Below, in pieces: positions 42,438 through 50,505 of a stretch of 64,000 bases of DNA. The position numbers and the translations under genes are program-made. The notes under the pieces are model-generated. The model was not told the origin of the DNA. It saw only the letters and a program-made list of their open reading frames with translations, and searched no databases. Source of the DNA: Verrucomicrobiota bacterium. GTDB lineage: Bacteria > Verrucomicrobiota > Verrucomicrobiia > Opitutales > Opitutaceae. The stretch's first letter is position 1. Each line of letters begins with the position of its first letter. The stretch spans positions 1 through 64,000 of the forward strand of contig JAEWBF010000125.1 in assembly GCA_023391285.1 (NCBI GenBank), given 5' to 3'.

Positions 42438-44204
42438 GTGTCCTCCGACACCAACGCCAACATCGCCCGCCACCTCGCGCTGATGGCCGCCGCGCACCCC
42501 ACGCGCGCCGCCCTCAAAATCCCTCGCGGTCGCACGCGTTCCGGCGACATCGATTACCTCTCGCTCTCCTTCGCCGAACTCGACGCCGAAGTCGACGCCT
42601 GGTCCGACCGACTCACCACCGCCGGCATCCGCCGCGGCGACCGCACGCTCGTGATGGTCCGCCAAGGCCTCCCGCTCATCGCCTCCGCCTTCGCTCTTTT
42701 CCGCCTCGGCGCCGTCCCGGTCATCATCGACCCGGGCATGGGCCTGAAAAACTTCCTCGCCTGCGTCGCCAGCTCCCGCCCGCGCGCTCTGGTCGGCATC
42801 CCGCTCGCCCAACTCGTCAGCCGTCTCTTCCGCCGCCCTTTCGCCACCGTCACCACCCGCGTCACCGCCTCCTCTTCACTCACCTCGCGCCTCACGCTTC
42901 CCAGCTCTCAACCCTCAACTCTCAACTCTCAACTGGTGAACAGCACGGCCGCCGAACTGGCGGCGGTGCTGTTCACCTCCGGCTCCACCGGCTCCCCCAA
43001 GGGCGTCCGCTACGAACACGGCATGTTCGACGCCCAAGTCCGCCTGATCCGCGACGCCTACAATATCCAACCCGGCGAAATCGATCTCCCGCTCCTCCCG
43101 ATCTTCGCCCTGTTCAACCCCGCTCTCGGCATGACCACCATCGTGCCTGAAATCGACCCCCGCCGCCCCGCCGCCGTCGACCCCGCGAAAATCGTCCAAG
43201 CCATCCGCCAGGAAAACGTCACCAACTCCTTCGGCTCCCCCACGCTCTGGCGCAAAATCGCCGATCACTGCCTCGCCCAAAACCTCACCCTCCCATCTCT
43301 CCGCCGCGTCCTCTGCGCCGGCGCGCCCGTCCCTCAACAACTCTGGACCGCATCGCGCACCTTCCTCCCCAACGGCAAACTCCACAGCCCCTACGGCGCC
43401 ACCGAATCCCTGCCCGTTTCGAGCATCTCCGCGTCCGAAATCGCCGCCTTGGAAAAACCACAGTGTAACCTATTAGGTTACACGTCCACCGCGGGCGCCT
43501 GCGTGGGCCGTCCGCTCCCCGAAATCGACGTCCGCATCATCGCGATCACCGATGCCCCTATCGCCACCCTCGCCGACGCCCGCGAACTCCCCCGCGGCGA
43601 AATCGGCGAAATCATCGTCCGCGGCCCCATCGTCACCCGCGACTACGACAACAACGCCGCGTCCACCGCCGCGGCGAAGATCCAAGTAACAAGTATCAAG
43701 TATCAAGATTCCCCTACGCCGCCGCCACCTCCTCTTGATACTTCCCACTTGATACTTCCCAATTCCGCGCCGCCCCACGGCGCGGTCTATCACCGCCTCG
43801 GCGATTGCGGCTACCTCGACGCCGACAACCGCCTCTGGTTCTGCGGCCGCAAGGTCGAGCGCGTCGAAACCTCTTCCGGCCCGCTCTTCACCGAGCCCGT
43901 CGAACAAATCTTTCGCCAACACCCGCGCGTCGCCCGCTGCGCCCTCATCGGCCTCGGCGAGCGCGGACAACAACGCCCCGCCGTCGTCGTCGAAATCAAA
44001 CTTCGCAACTCCTCCGAATCCCGCGCCTTGGCCCGCGAACTTCGCCAGCTCGCGCTCCAACATCCCGCGACTGCATCGATCAAACTCTTCTACTTCCGCG
44101 AGAAATTCCCTGTCGACGTCCGCCACAACGCCAAAATCCATCGCCTCACGCTCGCCCGCTGGGCCCATACCGCCAAAGGCTTCGAGTCCGACCCGAAACG
44201 CTGA
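42438..44204 (+). CDS. oleC: OleC-like AMP-dependent ligase (beta-lactone/olefin synthetase)
   Basis: 588 residues. An ANL-superfamily acyl ligase with F-T-S-G-S-T-G-S-P-K-G and Y-G-A-T-E; the segments P-G-E-I-D-L-P-L and G-R-P-L-P-E-I-D-V-R-I-I-A-I match OleC, which turns beta-hydroxy acids into beta-lactones in long-chain olefin synthesis. Three repeat-derived insertions are read in frame: a heptad array (residues about 157-166, S-Q-P-S-T-L-N-S-Q), the 21-bp palindrome (343-349, C-N-L-L-G-Y-T) and a heptad inverted repeat (about 415-441). The GTG start lies next to a REP. oleA and oleB are not adjacent; oleD follows. Confidence 0.85.
   Translation: MSSDTNANIARHLALMAAAHPTRAALKIPRGRTRSGDIDYLSLSFAELDAEVDAWSDRLTTAGIRRGDRTLVMVRQGLPLIASAFALFRLGAVPVIIDPGMGLKNFLACVASSRPRALVGIPLAQLVSRLFRRPFATVTTRVTASSSLTSRLTLPSSQPSTLNSQLVNSTAAELAAVLFTSGSTGSPKGVRYEHGMFDAQVRLIRDAYNIQPGEIDLPLLPIFALFNPALGMTTIVPEIDPRRPAAVDPAKIVQAIRQENVTNSFGSPTLWRKIADHCLAQNLTLPSLRRVLCAGAPVPQQLWTASRTFLPNGKLHSPYGATESLPVSSISASEIAALEKPQCNLLGYTSTAGACVGRPLPEIDVRIIAITDAPIATLADARELPRGEIGEIIVRGPIVTRDYDNNAASTAAAKIQVTSIKYQDSPTPPPPPLDTSHLILPNSAPPHGAVYHRLGDCGYLDADNRLWFCGRKVERVETSSGPLFTEPVEQIFRQHPRVARCALIGLGERGQQRPAVVVEIKLRNSSESRALARELRQLALQHPATASIKLFYFREKFPVDVRHNAKIHRLTLARWAHTAKGFESDPKR
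42909..42936. repeat. CAANNNN heptad repeat inside oleC
   Basis: Units CAACCCT, CAACTCT, CAACTCT, CAACTGG. Translated as part of S-Q-P-S-T-L-N-S-Q-L. The same peptide S-Q-P-S-T-L-N-S-Q occurs in MiaB at 49464. Confidence 0.8.
43463..43483. repeat. 21-bp palindrome inside oleC, copy 3
   Basis: Arms GTGTAACCTA / TAGGTTACAC with centre T, the reverse orientation of the other copies. Read as C-N-L-L-G-Y-T, residues 343-349 of OleC. Confidence 0.9.
43683..43760. repeat. Heptad inverted repeat inside oleC
   Basis: Left arm CAAGTAA, CAAGTAT, CAAGTAT, CAAGATT; a loop rich in CCGCCGCCACCT; right arm CTTGATACTTCCC twice, which is the same heptads in reverse. All in frame within OleC, adding about 30 residues before the Y-H-R-L-G-D segment. 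Confidence 0.8.
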
Positions 44205-44212
44205 CGCGTTTC

Positions 44213-44296
44213 CAAGTAACAAGCAGCAAGTAACAAGTGACAACACACCCGCGCCGTCCTCCTCTTGTTCCTTGCTACTTGTAACTTGATCCTTCC
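44213..44296. repeat. Heptad inverted repeat between oleC and oleD
   Basis: Left arm CAAGTAA, CAAGCAG, CAAGTAA, CAAGTGA, CAACACA; spacer cccgcgccgtcctc; right arm CTTGTTC, CTTGCTA, CTTGTAA, CTTGATC. Starts 9 bp after the oleC stop and runs into the first codons of oleD. Confidence 0.85.
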
Positions 44297-45323
44297 TCCC
44301 GCTACCACCCTCGTCACCGGCGGCACCGGCTTCCTCGGCCGCCGCCTGGTCGAACGCCTCCTCGCTGCCGGCCGCACCGTCGCCGTCCTCGCGCGCCGTC
44401 CCGCGCCCGATCTCGCCGCCCGCGGCGTTCGTTTCATTTCGGCGTCCCTCGACTCCCCCAACCCCGCCGAACTCGCCGCCGCCTGCAACGGAGTGGAAAC
44501 CATTTTCCACGTCGCCGCCCGCGTTGGCGTGTGGGGCCGCTACGAGGATTACTTCCGCACCAACGTCCTCGGCACCCGCGCCCTCCTCGCCGCCGCCCGC
44601 GCCGCCGGCGTCCAAAATTTCGTCCACACCTCCACGCCCAGCGTCGTTTACAATGGCCGCGATCTCGCCGGCGCCGACGAATCCCTCCCGCTCACCACGT
44701 CCTGCCCCGCCGCGTATCCACTCACGAAAGCGATCGCCGAACGCGAGGTCCTCGCCGCCCACTCAGCCAACTTTCGCACCATCGCCCTCCGCCCGCACCT
44801 CATCTGGGGCCCCGGCGATCCGCACCTCGTTCCCCGCATTCTCGCTCGAGCCCGCGCCGGCCGTCTTCGCATCGTCGGCCCCGGCACCAACCAGGTTGAC
44901 ATGGTCCACGTCGACAACGCCGTCGACGCCCACCTCCTCGCCGAAGCCGCCCTGCGAAAGTGTAACCTAATAGGTTACACGCCCGCCGCCGCCGGCCGTG
45001 CCTACTTCATCACCAACGGCGAGCCGGTCGTCCTCTGGCACTGGATCAACCAACTCCTCGCCGCGCTCGGCGAACCGCCCGTCACCCGCCGCATTTCCCT
45101 CTCGACCGCCTCCGCCGTTGGCGCGATCTGCGAATCCATTTGGCGGATACTCCCGCTCCGCGGCGAACCGCCCATGACCCGCTTCGTCGCCGCCGAACTC
45201 GCCAAAGACCACTGGTTCGACCTCACCGCCGCCCGCCGCGACCTCGGCTACGAGCCTCGCATCTCCATGGCGGCCGGCACGGCCGAACTCATCGATTACC
45301 TTTCCCGCGCCAAAGCAGCGTAA
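44265..45323 (+). CDS. oleD: OleD-like NAD(P)-dependent epimerase/reductase
   Basis: Up to 352 residues. Short-chain dehydrogenase (extended) with T-G-G-T-G-F-L-G near residue 20, T-S-T-P-S-V-V-Y and Y-P-L-T-K (catalytic Tyr/Lys), plus A-Y-F-I-T-N-G-E-P and R-G-E-P-P-M-T-R-F, which match OleD (2-alkyl-3-oxoalkanoate reductase). The 21-bp palindrome is read in frame as C-N-L-I-G-Y-T near residue 233. The start is unusual: no ATG or GTG exists between an in-frame stop at 44238 and the Rossmann motif, only TTG codons at 44265 and 44286, both inside the heptad repeat. Follows oleC by about 60-80 bp. Confidence 0.82.
   Translation: MFLATCNLILPPATTLVTGGTGFLGRRLVERLLAAGRTVAVLARRPAPDLAARGVRFISASLDSPNPAELAAACNGVETIFHVAARVGVWGRYEDYFRTNVLGTRALLAAARAAGVQNFVHTSTPSVVYNGRDLAGADESLPLTTSCPAAYPLTKAIAEREVLAAHSANFRTIALRPHLIWGPGDPHLVPRILARARAGRLRIVGPGTNQVDMVHVDNAVDAHLLAEAALRKCNLIGYTPAAAGRAYFITNGEPVVLWHWINQLLAALGEPPVTRRISLSTASAVGAICESIWRILPLRGEPPMTRFVAAELAKDHWFDLTAARRDLGYEPRISMAAGTAELIDYLSRAKAA
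44960..44980. repeat. 21-bp palindrome inside oleD, copy 4
   Basis: Same arms and centre A as copies 1 and 2; read as C-N-L-I-G-Y-T. It lies between E-A-A-L-R-K and P-A-A-A-G-R-A-Y-F, where known OleD proteins have a short loop. Confidence 0.9.
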
Positions 45324-45333
45324 GAGGCCCGCG

Positions 45334-46356
45334 CTATCCCCGCGGCGCCGGAATCCGCTCCGGCGTCATCCCCGCGCGCACCGCAATCGTCGCGCACACT
45401 TTCGGCACATACATCCGCGTCTCCGATGGCAGCACCGACGCGATGCCCGCAAACGTCGTCGCCTCATGCTTCTTCAACAGCCGCCGCACGCGCCCTTCGC
45501 CGGCGTTATACGCCGCAAACGCCAGCGGCCAGTCTCCAAATTTCCCATACAACTCCCGCAGATACTTCGCCGCCGCACGCGCCGATTTTTCCGGATGCGT
45601 CCGCTCATCCGGCATGAACGTGCTCAGCCCCAGCCCTTTCGCCGTCTCCGGCATGAACTGAAAAAGTCCCTTCGCGCCCACCGGGCTCTTCGCGTTCGGA
45701 TTGAAGGTCGACTCCGCCTCCGCCAGCCACGCGATCTCCGGCGCCACGCCTTCCGCTTCAAACGCCTCGCGCACCACCGGCAGCAACTTGCCGGCATTCG
45801 CCGGAATCGGACGCTCGATCATTCGTTCCAACCACAACTCGTAGTGCGGAATTGCCACGCGAGCAGGGGAGGGCGCCGATTCCTTCGGCCGCACCGGCCC
45901 GGGCTCTTCCTTCTCCTTCTTCGTCACCTCCTGCTCAGGCTCCGACGCCGGCGTTGCCGCCGCATCCTTCGCCGCCTCGATGTAGTCGATCCGTTCCTGC
46001 AGCCAGTCCGCGTAGTCCTCATAGCCCGGCAGCGCCCGCAACGCCACCAACGCCGCCTTCGCATCCGGCAAATACTCGGCCAGCGCCGACAAATCCTCAT
46101 CCTCGAGCGCCGCATTCAAGCTGCTCGCAAACTCGTCCCATCGCTCCTTCGTCGGAAATTCGAACTGCTCCTTGATCTCCGCCGGCGCCAACTGATCGAA
46201 CAACGCCCGCCCCGTCTCATACAACGCATCCAGCGAAACCCCGTCCTCTTCCCCGGCTTCCTCCTCGGCACCCAGCGCGGTCGCCACCCCGAAAAGTGCC
46301 ACGATCGCTACGCGGCGAAACCGGCTTGCAGGTGATGTTCGACGGAACGTGCTCAT
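45334..46356 (-). CDS. Lytic transglycosylase (SLT domain), exported
   Basis: 340 residues. Signal sequence (about 1-30). Residues 30-190 are an acidic, Lys/Glu-rich helical region without a known fold. The C-terminal SLT domain (about 200-335) has E-S-T-F-N-P with the catalytic Glu, P-V-G-A-K-G-L-F-Q-F-M-P-E-T-A and A-A-Y-N-A-G-E-G-R-V. It cleaves peptidoglycan glycan strands. The ATG at 46356 overlaps the stop of the nucleotidase-like gene by 4 bp, so the two are coupled. Convergent with oleD, 10 bp apart. Confidence 0.9.
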   Translation of the reverse strand: MSTFRRTSPASRFRRVAIVALFGVATALGAEEEAGEEDGVSLDALYETGRALFDQLAPAEIKEQFEFPTKERWDEFASSLNAALEDEDLSALAEYLPDAKAALVALRALPGYEDYADWLQERIDYIEAAKDAAATPASEPEQEVTKKEKEEPGPVRPKESAPSPARVAIPHYELWLERMIERPIPANAGKLLPVVREAFEAEGVAPEIAWLAEAESTFNPNAKSPVGAKGLFQFMPETAKGLGLSTFMPDERTHPEKSARAAAKYLRELYGKFGDWPLAFAAYNAGEGRVRRLLKKHEATTFAGIASVLPSETRMYVPKVCATIAVRAGMTPERIPAPRG

Positions 46357-47717
46357 CGTTGGTTCAGCGCCTCCGCGACAACCGCCTTCAAGCGCAGTTC
46401 CGGCCGCTCGACAAACACGAGATCTTCGCGCCCGAAATACCGCCCGCGATTCTTCATCCCCCAATCCGTCGTCGCCATCCGATAGGTTCGCAAGTCGTCG
46501 ATGTCTGTCGCTGCCGGTCCATCCGCAAACTGAAATTCCCCCCGCCGCTCCTCGAAGGGCGTATCCACATTTTGGTTAGCGCGCGCCAGCAACCGTTTCA
46601 GCTCCTCGCCACTTACCTCCGCCACGCAAATCGTTCCATCAAACCGCACGCACGCATCGAACGCCTCCCGCGTCACATTCCCCGCCGGCAACCCGTCGCC
46701 GAAGGTCGTGTTTCCAATCAACACCGCATCCACCCCCGCCGCTTGCCGCACCGCTCGCGCCACGAACTTCGCCGCCTCCTCGCGCGGCATCGCTTCCTTC
46801 GTTCGCCCGACCACCGTCAAATCCTCCGGCGACAAATGCCTCTCTCGCGCCCCCCGCACGACGTTCGCCATCTCCGCATCCGCCGGATCGTCGTCCCGAA
46901 TCGCCACCTGCTCCACCTCCCACGTCACCTCTCCGCCCTCTCCACGTCGCAGCTTCGCCACCGAGAAAAACCCCTGCCACGCTCCCGAGTGCACATACAC
47001 CGTCCGCCCCATCCGGTGCACGAACCGCAGATGATCATGCGCTCCCGCAAACAACGCTCCCTCCGGCACCACCGGAAAAATCTCCCGGTCATACCGCACG
47101 CCCGAATGGCTCAACACCACGCGCACGTCCGCTCGAGCAAACCACTCCGGAAACTTCTCCCGCGCCCAAACGGCCGGAGTCGTCAGATCCAATTCCGGCC
47201 GCACCGCCGCGCGATACTGCGCGATCAAATCCGTCGCCACGCCGACGATCACCACGTCCGTCTCACCCAACCGTAGCGCCGCTCCTCCCGGCGCAAAGCC
47301 TTCACCCGTCTCCCGACTCAGCAGACTTCCCACCACCACCGCGCCCGCCTCTCGCAATCGCCGCACCGATTCCGCGACATCGTAAAATTCCGCCTCGTGA
47401 TTCCCCAGATTCACCACCACCGCCCCGCGCCGCGCCAGCGCGCGAATCATCGCAAAATCCACCTCTCCCGCACTTCGCTTCGCCACGGCGTTTCCCAGCT
47501 CGAACACATCGCCATTGATCAACACCGCCACCGGCACGCCCGCATGGTCGGCCCGCACGCGATCCACCTGCGCCACGAACTGCGCCGTCCGCCCATAAGC
47601 CGAATGCTGATCGCCGATCACAACCAACACGACCTCGGGCGCCCGTGTCTGGCCGGCCTCCCCGCGCGTCCCGAAGAACAAGACCCAACCGACCGCGATC
47701 CAGAAAACCCCGCGCAT
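46353..47717 (-). CDS. 5'-nucleotidase/calcineurin-like metallophosphatase, exported
   Basis: 454 residues. A signal sequence (about 1-21, ending E-A-G). Metallophosphatase motifs: G-D-Q-H near residue 35, N-G-D-V-F near 68, L-G-N-H-E-A near 103, H-S-G-V and G-A-H-D-H near 225; the first is G-D-Q-H instead of D-x-H. A 5'-nucleotidase C-terminal domain follows (about 300-440; L-I-G-N-T-T-F-G-D-G). It probably dephosphorylates extracytoplasmic nucleotides. The ATG at 47717 is preferred to an upstream TTG. Coupled to the downstream lytic transglycosylase by a 4-bp overlap. Confidence 0.85.
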   Translation of the reverse strand: MRGVFWIAVGWVLFFGTRGEAGQTRAPEVVLVVIGDQHSAYGRTAQFVAQVDRVRADHAGVPVAVLINGDVFELGNAVAKRSAGEVDFAMIRALARRGAVVVNLGNHEAEFYDVAESVRRLREAGAVVVGSLLSRETGEGFAPGGAALRLGETDVVIVGVATDLIAQYRAAVRPELDLTTPAVWAREKFPEWFARADVRVVLSHSGVRYDREIFPVVPEGALFAGAHDHLRFVHRMGRTVYVHSGAWQGFFSVAKLRRGEGGEVTWEVEQVAIRDDDPADAEMANVVRGARERHLSPEDLTVVGRTKEAMPREEAAKFVARAVRQAAGVDAVLIGNTTFGDGLPAGNVTREAFDACVRFDGTICVAEVSGEELKRLLARANQNVDTPFEERRGEFQFADGPAATDIDDLRTYRMATTDWGMKNRGRYFGREDLVFVERPELRLKAVVAEALNQR

Positions 47718-47956
47718 CCGCCGATCGAACAACCCATCTTGGTCCCTCGCAAGTCGCGTCTCTGTCCATCCATCTGCGAAGGCGTCGCGGTTTTCTTCCC
47801 TGGCCCCTTGACCTTTGAGCCTCGCCTGTCCTTGTCGCGACTACTTACCCCGGCGATGTGAACGGTCGCGAGCTGTGCGTAATCGAATTTCGCAAATCCG
47901 TCCTCCCCTCCAGCAGGGCTGGTTCGCTCCCGTCAGCAAACCAACCCCCAGCTCCA

Positions 47957-48889
47957 ATGCTCCAACTCGTTCGCCCGGCGCTTTCCGCGCTCCTGCTCGT
48001 CACCTCCTTGTCTGCGCAACCCATCGTGGACGATTTTTCCACCGGCAACGACTGGGTCACGGGCAAAGGCTCCGGGTCCGGGGCGTTTTCCGTTACCGAC
48101 GGAAAGCTACAATACACCGCCGGCAGCTCGTGGGGAAACTCTGCGGAAGTGATGCCATCGAGCGGAGGCAATTTCACTCGGAGCGATTCCGATACCACCC
48201 GCCTTGTCGGCTATCTCGACCAAAGTTGGTTCGTGCAGGTTAAAGCCACGATTCCCGAGTTCGGTGTATTGAACCCGGATTCTACTTCCACTCCTCGTCC
48301 GCAGGACGGATCGGCCCAAGGATTCATGGCCCAGCTCATCGTCAACGATCTGGCCAACGGCGCGTATAACCGCGGAGTGTATATCCAAGCTGGATACGAC
48401 GCGACTTGGGGCCAAAGCGTGCAGGCAAGTTCCGGTGGCTGGGGCAATCAGCAGCCGTATGTCGGCGTAGATACCTTGGGTGTCCGCGATGTGCTGTTGC
48501 GCGCGGATTACGACGCCGCGTCTCATTTTTTCACGGCCTCGGTGTCGCTGGATAATGGCACGAGTTGGGTCGCGCAGACATCTTTCAATGTCACCGGCCC
48601 CGCTGACACCGCGCTCAATACCGACAGTGGTTGGGATGTCTCTGCCGACTTTTCCGACCCGGTCTTCGGCATCGCTCTGCTTGGCGTTTCCCACAATCTG
48701 GATATCTCAGGATCGAACAGCATCGTCTTCGACGATTTCACCTATGCCGGCCTGAGCGACGGCGGCTGGCCCGCGGGGCCCGCCATCCCCGAGCCCTCCA
48801 CCTATGCCGCCCTCGCGGGAGTGGCCGTTCTCGGACTGGCTTTCTGGCGCAAACGCCGCGCCGTGGCCGCCTCGACCGCATCCGATTGA
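47957..48889 (+). CDS. PEP-CTERM surface protein
   Basis: 310 residues. Signal peptide (about 1-21, ending S-L-S-A), a beta-rich body of unknown function with F-S-x-G-N-D-W at its start, and a C-terminal P-E-P-S-T-Y motif followed by a hydrophobic helix and R-K-R-R. This is the sorting signal cleaved by exosortase, so the protein is probably released to the cell surface or matrix. The body resembles concanavalin-type sugar-binding proteins in strand pattern only. No exosortase gene in the window. Confidence 0.9.
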   Translation: MLQLVRPALSALLLVTSLSAQPIVDDFSTGNDWVTGKGSGSGAFSVTDGKLQYTAGSSWGNSAEVMPSSGGNFTRSDSDTTRLVGYLDQSWFVQVKATIPEFGVLNPDSTSTPRPQDGSAQGFMAQLIVNDLANGAYNRGVYIQAGYDATWGQSVQASSGGWGNQQPYVGVDTLGVRDVLLRADYDAASHFFTASVSLDNGTSWVAQTSFNVTGPADTALNTDSGWDVSADFSDPVFGIALLGVSHNLDISGSNSIVFDDFTYAGLSDGGWPAGPAIPEPSTYAALAGVAVLGLAFWRKRRAVAASTASD

Positions 48890-49001
48890 TTGCAGGCTCG
48901 TTGTTCCTTTTCACGCCCGCCAAGCGCTCGCCGCTTCGCGGGCGTTTCCGTTTCCCGCGTTGACCCCCGCGGCCCACGGTTTACCTAGAACCGCTCCGCG
49001 C

Positions 49002-50423
49002 GTGAACCGGGTTCATATCAAAACCTACGGCTGCCAGATGAACGAGCGCGACAGCGAGGCTGTCGCGGCAATGCTGCGCGCCCGCGGCTATCGCATCGTC
49101 ACCGACGAAAACGACTGCGACATCCTCCTCCTCAACACCTGCTCCGTCCGCGACGCCGCCGAGCAGAAAGCCATCGGCAAAGCCGGCTACCTCCAGGCCC
49201 GCAAAAAGAAACAGCCCGACTTCGTTCTCGGAATCCTTGGCTGCATGGCGCAAAACCGCGGTGCCGCGCTTCTCGATCAGCTGCCCGACGTCGATCTCAT
49301 CGTCGGCACGCAGAAGTTTCACCAGGTCCCCGACTACCTCGACAACCTCCGCGCCGCGCGCGACGCCGGCGTCCCCATCGGCGAAACCATCGTCGACATC
49401 GCCGAGGAAGCCGGTTCGCAAAACACCATCCGCGACCACCTCCTCCCGCAGGACGCCACCTCTCAACCCTCAACCCTCAACTCTCAACCCGGCGGCGCCG
49501 CCGCGCCGCTGCCGCAAGTCACCGCCTTCGTCTCCATCCAGCAGGGCTGCAACATGGATTGCGCGTTCTGCATCGTCCCGAAAACCCGCGGCGACGAACG
49601 CTCCCGTCCGATGGACGACATCGTCCGCGAATGCGAAAGCCTCGCCGCCCGCGGCGTTCGCGAAATCACGCTGCTCGGCCAGATCGTCACCAGCTACGGC
49701 CGCCGCGATTACGTTCACACGAATGGCATCTCGCCTTTCGTGCAGTTGATCGAGCGCGTCCACGCCATCGACGGCATCGAACGCATCCGCTTCACCTCGC
49801 CGCATCCCCGCGGCTTCAAGGACGACCTCGTCGCCGCCTACGCGCGCCTGCCGAAACTCTGCTCCTACGTCCATCTCCCGATGCAGAGCGGCAGCAATCG
49901 CATCCTGCGCGCGATGAACCGCCCCTACACGCGCGAGCGCTACAAGGAGATCGTCGACGCCCTCCGCGCGACGACGCCCGGCATGTATTTCTCCACCGAC
50001 GTCATCGTCGGCTTCCCCGGCGAAACCGACGCCGAGTTCGAGCAAACGCGCGAGCTCTTCGAGGCCTGCGACTTCGACATGGCCTACGTCTTCAAATATT
50101 CGATCCGCACCGGCACGCCCGCCGCCGACATGGGCGACCAGATTCCCGACGAGGTCAAAGAGCACCGCAACCAGGTCCTCCTCGACATCCTCCGCCGCAA
50201 TTCCGAACGCCGCACCGCGAGCCTCATCGGCACCACCGAGGAAGTGCTCGTTGAAGGCCCCGACAAAAGCGGCGCCCGTTTCACCGGCCGCACCCGCGGC
50301 AACCGCGTCTGCGTCTTCGACGCCGACCCGCGTCTCATCGGCCAGTTCGTCCCATTAAAGATCACCCGCGCCAGCGTAAGCACCCTCTACGGCGAGCTCG
50401 CCCTCGCCGGCGTCGAAACCTGA
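49002..50423 (+). CDS. miaB: tRNA-2-methylthio-N6-dimethylallyladenosine synthase
   Basis: 473 residues from the GTG at 49002. Adds a methylthio group to i6A37 in tRNA. N-terminal UPF0004 domain with its three cluster cysteines (T-Y-G-C-Q-M, N-T-C-S-V-R, L-G-C-M-A-Q), radical-SAM C-N-M-D-C-A-F-C near residue 185, and a C-terminal TRAM domain. Residues about 154-163 (S-Q-P-S-T-L-N-S-Q) come from a heptad repeat inserted in the linker between the two cluster domains. A 198-bp upstream in-frame extension lies inside the PEP-CTERM gene and is rejected. Confidence 0.94.
   Translation: MNRVHIKTYGCQMNERDSEAVAAMLRARGYRIVTDENDCDILLLNTCSVRDAAEQKAIGKAGYLQARKKKQPDFVLGILGCMAQNRGAALLDQLPDVDLIVGTQKFHQVPDYLDNLRAARDAGVPIGETIVDIAEEAGSQNTIRDHLLPQDATSQPSTLNSQPGGAAAPLPQVTAFVSIQQGCNMDCAFCIVPKTRGDERSRPMDDIVRECESLAARGVREITLLGQIVTSYGRRDYVHTNGISPFVQLIERVHAIDGIERIRFTSPHPRGFKDDLVAAYARLPKLCSYVHLPMQSGSNRILRAMNRPYTRERYKEIVDALRATTPGMYFSTDVIVGFPGETDAEFEQTRELFEACDFDMAYVFKYSIRTGTPAADMGDQIPDEVKEHRNQVLLDILRRNSERRTASLIGTTEEVLVEGPDKSGARFTGRTRGNRVCVFDADPRLIGQFVPLKITRASVSTLYGELALAGVET
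49464..49491. repeat. CAANNNN heptad repeat inside miaB
   Basis: Units CAACCCT, CAACCCT, CAACTCT, CAACCCG, read in frame as part of S-Q-P-S-T-L-N-S-Q-P. Nearly the same DNA and peptide as in oleC at 42909. Confidence 0.8.
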
Positions 50424-50460
50424 ATAGCCGCGACGATGCGCTCACCGCGCAAAAAACATT

Positions 50461-50499
50461 CTCCTTCTTCTTTGCGCCTTTTTGCGCCTTTTTGCGGCT
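50461..50499. repeat. TGCGCCTTTTTGCGGC-type repeat, copy 2
   Basis: Two successive TTTGCGCCTT-type units and TTTTTGCGGCT, ending 7 bp before the ATG at 50506. Shares 17 bases with the element at 40324. Confidence 0.65.
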
Positions 50500-50505
50500 A
50501 ATCCG

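Noticed and set aside
43683..44296. Possible CRISPR-like array of short repeats
   Set aside because: Units are 7 bp without spacers and partly inside coding sequence; no cas genes.
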